Source of the DNA: Euryarchaeota archaeon UBA287
GTDB lineage: Archaea; Thermoplasmatota; UBA186; UBA287
Direction: 5' to 3'
Assembly (NCBI GenBank): GCA_002495235.1
Contig: DAEG01000010.1
Coordinates: 1 to 9,011 of the forward strand
DNA length: 9,011 nt
The position numbers and the translations under genes are program-made. Shown here one piece after another: positions 6,085-9,011 of this stretch; positions within the stretch are counted from its first letter, which is position 1, and every line of letters begins with the position of its first letter. The notes beneath the pieces were generated by a model. That model made no database searches, was not told the DNA's origin, and was given only the letters and a program-made list of their open reading frames with translations.

Positions 6085-8508
6085 ATGCCGGAGAGAAGTG
6101 CTGTTTTGCTGGTGATCTCCTCTCTCTTCTGCTCCCTGTTCGTGGGCTTTGCCGGCGGAGAGAGCAGATATGAGAGTATAGGCCGCATAGAGGGCTTTTA
6201 CAGGGTGGAGGATGGTGTGATGTTTGACTGCACCAACGCCAGCGTGCATGTGGCGCTGCTAGCACCGGACGTGGTCAGATTCAGGGTCGGGCCAAGAGGG
6301 ATATTTGTTGGGGACTATTCTTGGGCTGTCAATAAGAGAGAGTGGGAAGGCTTTGACTGGGACGTGAGGGCGCTCGATGACATTGTGCAGATATCAACTT
6401 CGGGTCTGGAGATCTGCCTTCAGAGAGACCCCTTCATGATCTCTATCCTGGACAAGGAGGGAAATGTGATAAGCAGGGATGCAGAACCAATGGCATGGCG
6501 TAGATCGGAGGAGGGATACGAGACCCGCTGCGCAAAAGAGATGCCGCTGGGAGAGCACTATTATGGGCTCGGAGAGAAGTCCGGCTTTCTTGACAAGAGG
6601 AGGAGCAACGTCACCATGTGGAACACCGACGCATACGGCTATGGAAAAAGCACGGATCCTCTGTACAAATCGATACCGTTCTTCATAGGCCTCAGGGATG
6701 GAAAAGCGTACGGCATCTTCTTCGACAACAGCTACCGGACCTATTTTGACATGGGGGCAAGCTTTGAGGACCGCTATCTCTTTGGTTCTGATGGCGGTGA
6801 GATAGACTACTACTTCTTCTACGGTCCCGAGGTCAAGGACGTGGTCGGGCGGTACACAGAGCTCACCGGAAGGATGCCGATGCCTCCGCTCTGGGCTTTA
6901 GGGCACCAGATGAGCAGGTACAGCTATTACCCGGCGGACAGGATCCTTGAGATAGCAAAACGCTGCAGGGAGGAGGGCATACCTACAGACACGATATACC
7001 TGGACATAGATTATCATGAGGGATTCAAGCCTTTCACGTGGGACGAAGAGCGTTTTCCGGATCCTGAAGGGCTGCTCACCGCGCTCGAGGAGATGGGATT
7101 CAAGGTCATAGCGATAGTAGATCCTGCCATAAAGGTGGAGGAGGGCTATGAGCCGTATGAGGAAGGTATTATCAACAATTATTTCATAAGACTGAAGAAC
7201 GGCACGCTCTACAGAGATAACATGTGGCCGGGCATCAGCGTATGGCCTGACTTTACAAGAGATGACGTCCGGGAGTGGTGGGGCGGACTTTACGACGAGC
7301 TGATAGATCAGGGTGTTGACAGCATATGGAACGACATGAACGAGCCCGCGGTCTTCAACGAGACCAGAGAGCCAAAGAAGACGATGGTCAACGACACCGT
7401 GTTCTGGGATCATGGGCTAAACACAACGCACAGGAAGAACCACAACGTTTACGCGCTGACCGAAGTGATGGGGACCTATGAAGGCCTGCTCGATATCATA
7501 GGAGAAAAGAGACCTTTCGTGCTCTCAAGGGCCGGATACTCAGGCATACAGCGTTATGCGGCCACGTGGACCGGCGATAACACCGCGAGCTGGGAGCACC
7601 TCGCGTTGCAGACGCCGATGTTCCTTAACATGGGCCTGTCCGGTCTGGCGTTCACCGGCTCGGACATAGGGGGCTTTATAGGCAGTCCTTCGCCGGAGCT
7701 GCTCGTCCGTTGGTATGAGGCTAGCGTCTTTGCTCCTCTCTTCAGAGACCACACGGCCAAGGGTACCTACGACCAGGAGCCGTGGGTCTTCGGAGACTAT
7801 TATGAGGGTATAATAAGGGACTACGTTGAGCTGAGATATAGGCTTCTGCCCTATCTCTATACTCTGGTCTATGAAGCGCATACCACAGGATATCCCGTGC
7901 TGCGCCCGTTGTTCTTCGAGTTCCAGGGTGACGATAACACCTACTCGATACAGGATGAGTTCATGGTCGGCTCTGACATCCTGGTGGCACCAGTCGTGAG
8001 CGAGGGAGCCGATGAGAGGCTCGTATATCTGCCGGAGGGTCTCTGGTGGGATTACTGGAGCGATGAACCGATTGAAGGGCCATGCTGGATAAACTATGAT
8101 GCGCCACTCGAGAGGCTCCCTCTGTTCATCAGGGGCGGCTCGATGATACCAACGCAGGAGGTCCTGCAATGGGTCGGGGAGAAGGATGTCAGTGAGATGA
8201 CCATCGAGGTATATCCGGGAGCTGACGGAAGAGGGTACCTGTATCAGGACGATGGTGAGACCCTGAGCTCTCCATGGTCTCTCACAGAGTTCTCTCTGGA
8301 GAACAGCGGCAGAAGGCTGGTTATAAAGACAGACACCGAAGGCACTTACGATGGTAAGGACCTGGTGCTAAAGGTGCACGGTCTGAGTGATAGGAGAGCC
8401 TTTACCCTGACAAGAGTGAACGGGAGGATCGGAAGAGGGGAGTGGAAGGATGGGTGCCTGCTCATCGATATGCCTGACGATGGCAGCGTTGAGGTCTATC
8501 GGCTGTGA
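6085..8508 (+). CDS. Exported GH31 family alpha-glucosidase
   Basis: A retaining exo-acting glycoside hydrolase (807 aa), expected to release glucose (or xylose, in some family members) from non-reducing ends of alpha-glycans. A signal peptide spans about residues 1-24 (AVLLVISSLFCSLFVGFAG). An N-terminal beta-sandwich (to about 260) precedes the (beta/alpha)8 barrel (about 268-600). The barrel holds YLDIDY (305-310), the nucleophile D417 in WNDMNEP (415-421), the acid/base D498 in WTGDNT, and the RDH triad at 554-556. C-terminal beta domains end with GYLYQDDGET (717-726), a conserved GH31 segment. Six N-glycosylation sequons (N51, N175, N372, N425, N436, N446) fit an exported glycoprotein. 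It is longer than cytoplasmic archaeal MalA-type enzymes (about 690 aa), partly from the leader. A second exported protein follows with a GTGA overlap. Specificity for glucose over xylose is not proven. Confidence 0.95.
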   Translation: MPERSAVLLVISSLFCSLFVGFAGGESRYESIGRIEGFYRVEDGVMFDCTNASVHVALLAPDVVRFRVGPRGIFVGDYSWAVNKREWEGFDWDVRALDDIVQISTSGLEICLQRDPFMISILDKEGNVISRDAEPMAWRRSEEGYETRCAKEMPLGEHYYGLGEKSGFLDKRRSNVTMWNTDAYGYGKSTDPLYKSIPFFIGLRDGKAYGIFFDNSYRTYFDMGASFEDRYLFGSDGGEIDYYFFYGPEVKDVVGRYTELTGRMPMPPLWALGHQMSRYSYYPADRILEIAKRCREEGIPTDTIYLDIDYHEGFKPFTWDEERFPDPEGLLTALEEMGFKVIAIVDPAIKVEEGYEPYEEGIINNYFIRLKNGTLYRDNMWPGISVWPDFTRDDVREWWGGLYDELIDQGVDSIWNDMNEPAVFNETREPKKTMVNDTVFWDHGLNTTHRKNHNVYALTEVMGTYEGLLDIIGEKRPFVLSRAGYSGIQRYAATWTGDNTASWEHLALQTPMFLNMGLSGLAFTGSDIGGFIGSPSPELLVRWYEASVFAPLFRDHTAKGTYDQEPWVFGDYYEGIIRDYVELRYRLLPYLYTLVYEAHTTGYPVLRPLFFEFQGDDNTYSIQDEFMVGSDILVAPVVSEGADERLVYLPEGLWWDYWSDEPIEGPCWINYDAPLERLPLFIRGGSMIPTQEVLQWVGEKDVSEMTIEVYPGADGRGYLYQDDGETLSSPWSLTEFSLENSGRRLVIKTDTEGTYDGKDLVLKVHGLSDRRAFTLTRVNGRIGRGEWKDGCLLIDMPDDGSVEVYRL
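8491..8495 (+). promoter_or_regulatory. Ribosome binding site deciding the GTG start of the next gene
   Basis: GAGGT inside the last codons of the GH31 gene lies nine bases before GTG at 8505. With the GTGA overlap it supports translational coupling to the second gene. Confidence 0.55.
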
Positions 8509-9011
8509 GGCCCACTCCTCTTATTCTCGCCCTGCTCCTCTTCTGCTGCTGCATAGAAGCGCCCAGAGAACCGGTCCTTTCGGGAGGTGAGGGTTATTTC
8601 GACGTTCTTGGCAGGCGGATGCAGGTGATAGGCAACGGGAGCACTCTGGAGCTCTGGTCAATGCCTCTCTGCCTGTTCAAGGACTACTCCGTGGACCGTG
8701 AGCTGGGCACGCTGGTGAAAAGGCCGTGGAGCGTCTCAAGAGAGGGTGGAGCGCTGAAGGAGGAGATATTTGTCCCACTGAACGAGGAGGGTTGCGTCAT
8801 CATCTACTCCTCGGATGAGCAGTGCACGATAAATATAAGCGTGACACCAGTGCTGAGGCACAGCTGGCCGGAGTATTCGCCGGACGTATGGTCCCCTTAC
8901 ACACCCGGTGCGGAGGATATGAGCGTGAAGATCGAGAGCGATAGGCTATCCTTTGCTTCAGGGGAGGGAGAAGGCATAATCGGCGGAGACGGGATCTCCG
9001 TGATAGATCGT
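8505..9011 (+). CDS. Exported protein resembling the N-terminal domain of glucan-debranching enzymes (partial)
   Basis: The frame is open from GTG at 8505 to the right edge (169 codons, no stop), so only the N-terminus is seen. It starts with a signal peptide (residues 1 to about 19, LILALLLFCCCIEA). The rest is beta-rich. The run around residues 64-105 (RPWSVSREGGALKEEIFVPL, then a short strand, then INISVTPVLRHSWPEY) has the order seen in the N-terminal sandwich of amylo-alpha-1,6-glucosidase/GH15-like enzymes. There, a strand of the 'k-e-i-f-v-P' kind precedes a 'v-t-P-l-l-x-x-R' strand. Linkage to GH31 by a four-base overlap suits a partner that removes branches or acts on the same glucan. 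The catalytic barrel is not in the window, so the enzyme call is tentative; a carbohydrate-binding or unrelated surface protein is possible. The cysteine cluster at 15-17 lacks a standard lipobox. Confidence 0.6.
   Translation, partial: MRPTPLILALLLFCCCIEAPREPVLSGGEGYFDVLGRRMQVIGNGSTLELWSMPLCLFKDYSVDRELGTLVKRPWSVSREGGALKEEIFVPLNEEGCVIIYSSDEQCTINISVTPVLRHSWPEYSPDVWSPYTPGAEDMSVKIESDRLSFASGEGEGIIGGDGISVIDR

Noticed and set aside
6898..8169. Long minus-strand frames inside the GH31 gene (6898-7413, 7540-8169).
   Set aside because: Shadows of a fully supported glycoside hydrolase with intact catalytic motifs on the plus strand.

Overview
The window reads as archaeal chromosome, most likely euryarchaeal. 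Almost every transcription unit starts with a TATA box (TTTATATA, TTATAAATA, TTAAATA types) centred about 24-26 bases before the start codon, with an A/G-rich BRE-like stretch upstream, so most mRNAs here are probably leaderless. Arg is mostly AGG/AGA and Ile is often ATA. The winged-helix regulator has the look of a family common in Methanosarcinia-type euryarchaea, but I cannot name a genus.

Positions 1-2152 (minus strand) hold a three-gene operon: a small winged-helix regulator, an ABC ATPase with a degenerate signature motif, and an ABC-2 type permease that carries an exported C-terminal domain and runs off the left edge. The genes overlap by 17 bases and by 1 base. Positions 2319-3676 (minus) hold a two-gene unit: a secreted beta-rich protein of unknown function, then a small protein with two membrane segments, joined by an ATGA overlap. 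Positions 3755-4594 (minus) encode an exported protein with a caspase-like (clan CD, CHAT/C25-like) His/Cys pair, closed by a strong T7 terminator.

On the plus strand, 4905-5820 encodes two overlapping small DMT/EamA-type membrane proteins that probably work as a heteromer. Positions 6085-9011 hold an exported GH31 alpha-glucosidase with both catalytic aspartates. It is followed by a GTGA-coupled second exported protein, cut by the right edge, whose start resembles the N-terminal domain of glucan-debranching (amylo-alpha-1,6-glucosidase-like) enzymes.

The shared theme is the cell surface. Of nine genes, four encode secreted proteins, four encode membrane proteins or membrane partners, and one encodes the local regulator. 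The GH31 pair points to breakdown or remodelling of an alpha-glucan outside the cytoplasm. No mobile element, CRISPR array, tRNA or rRNA was seen.
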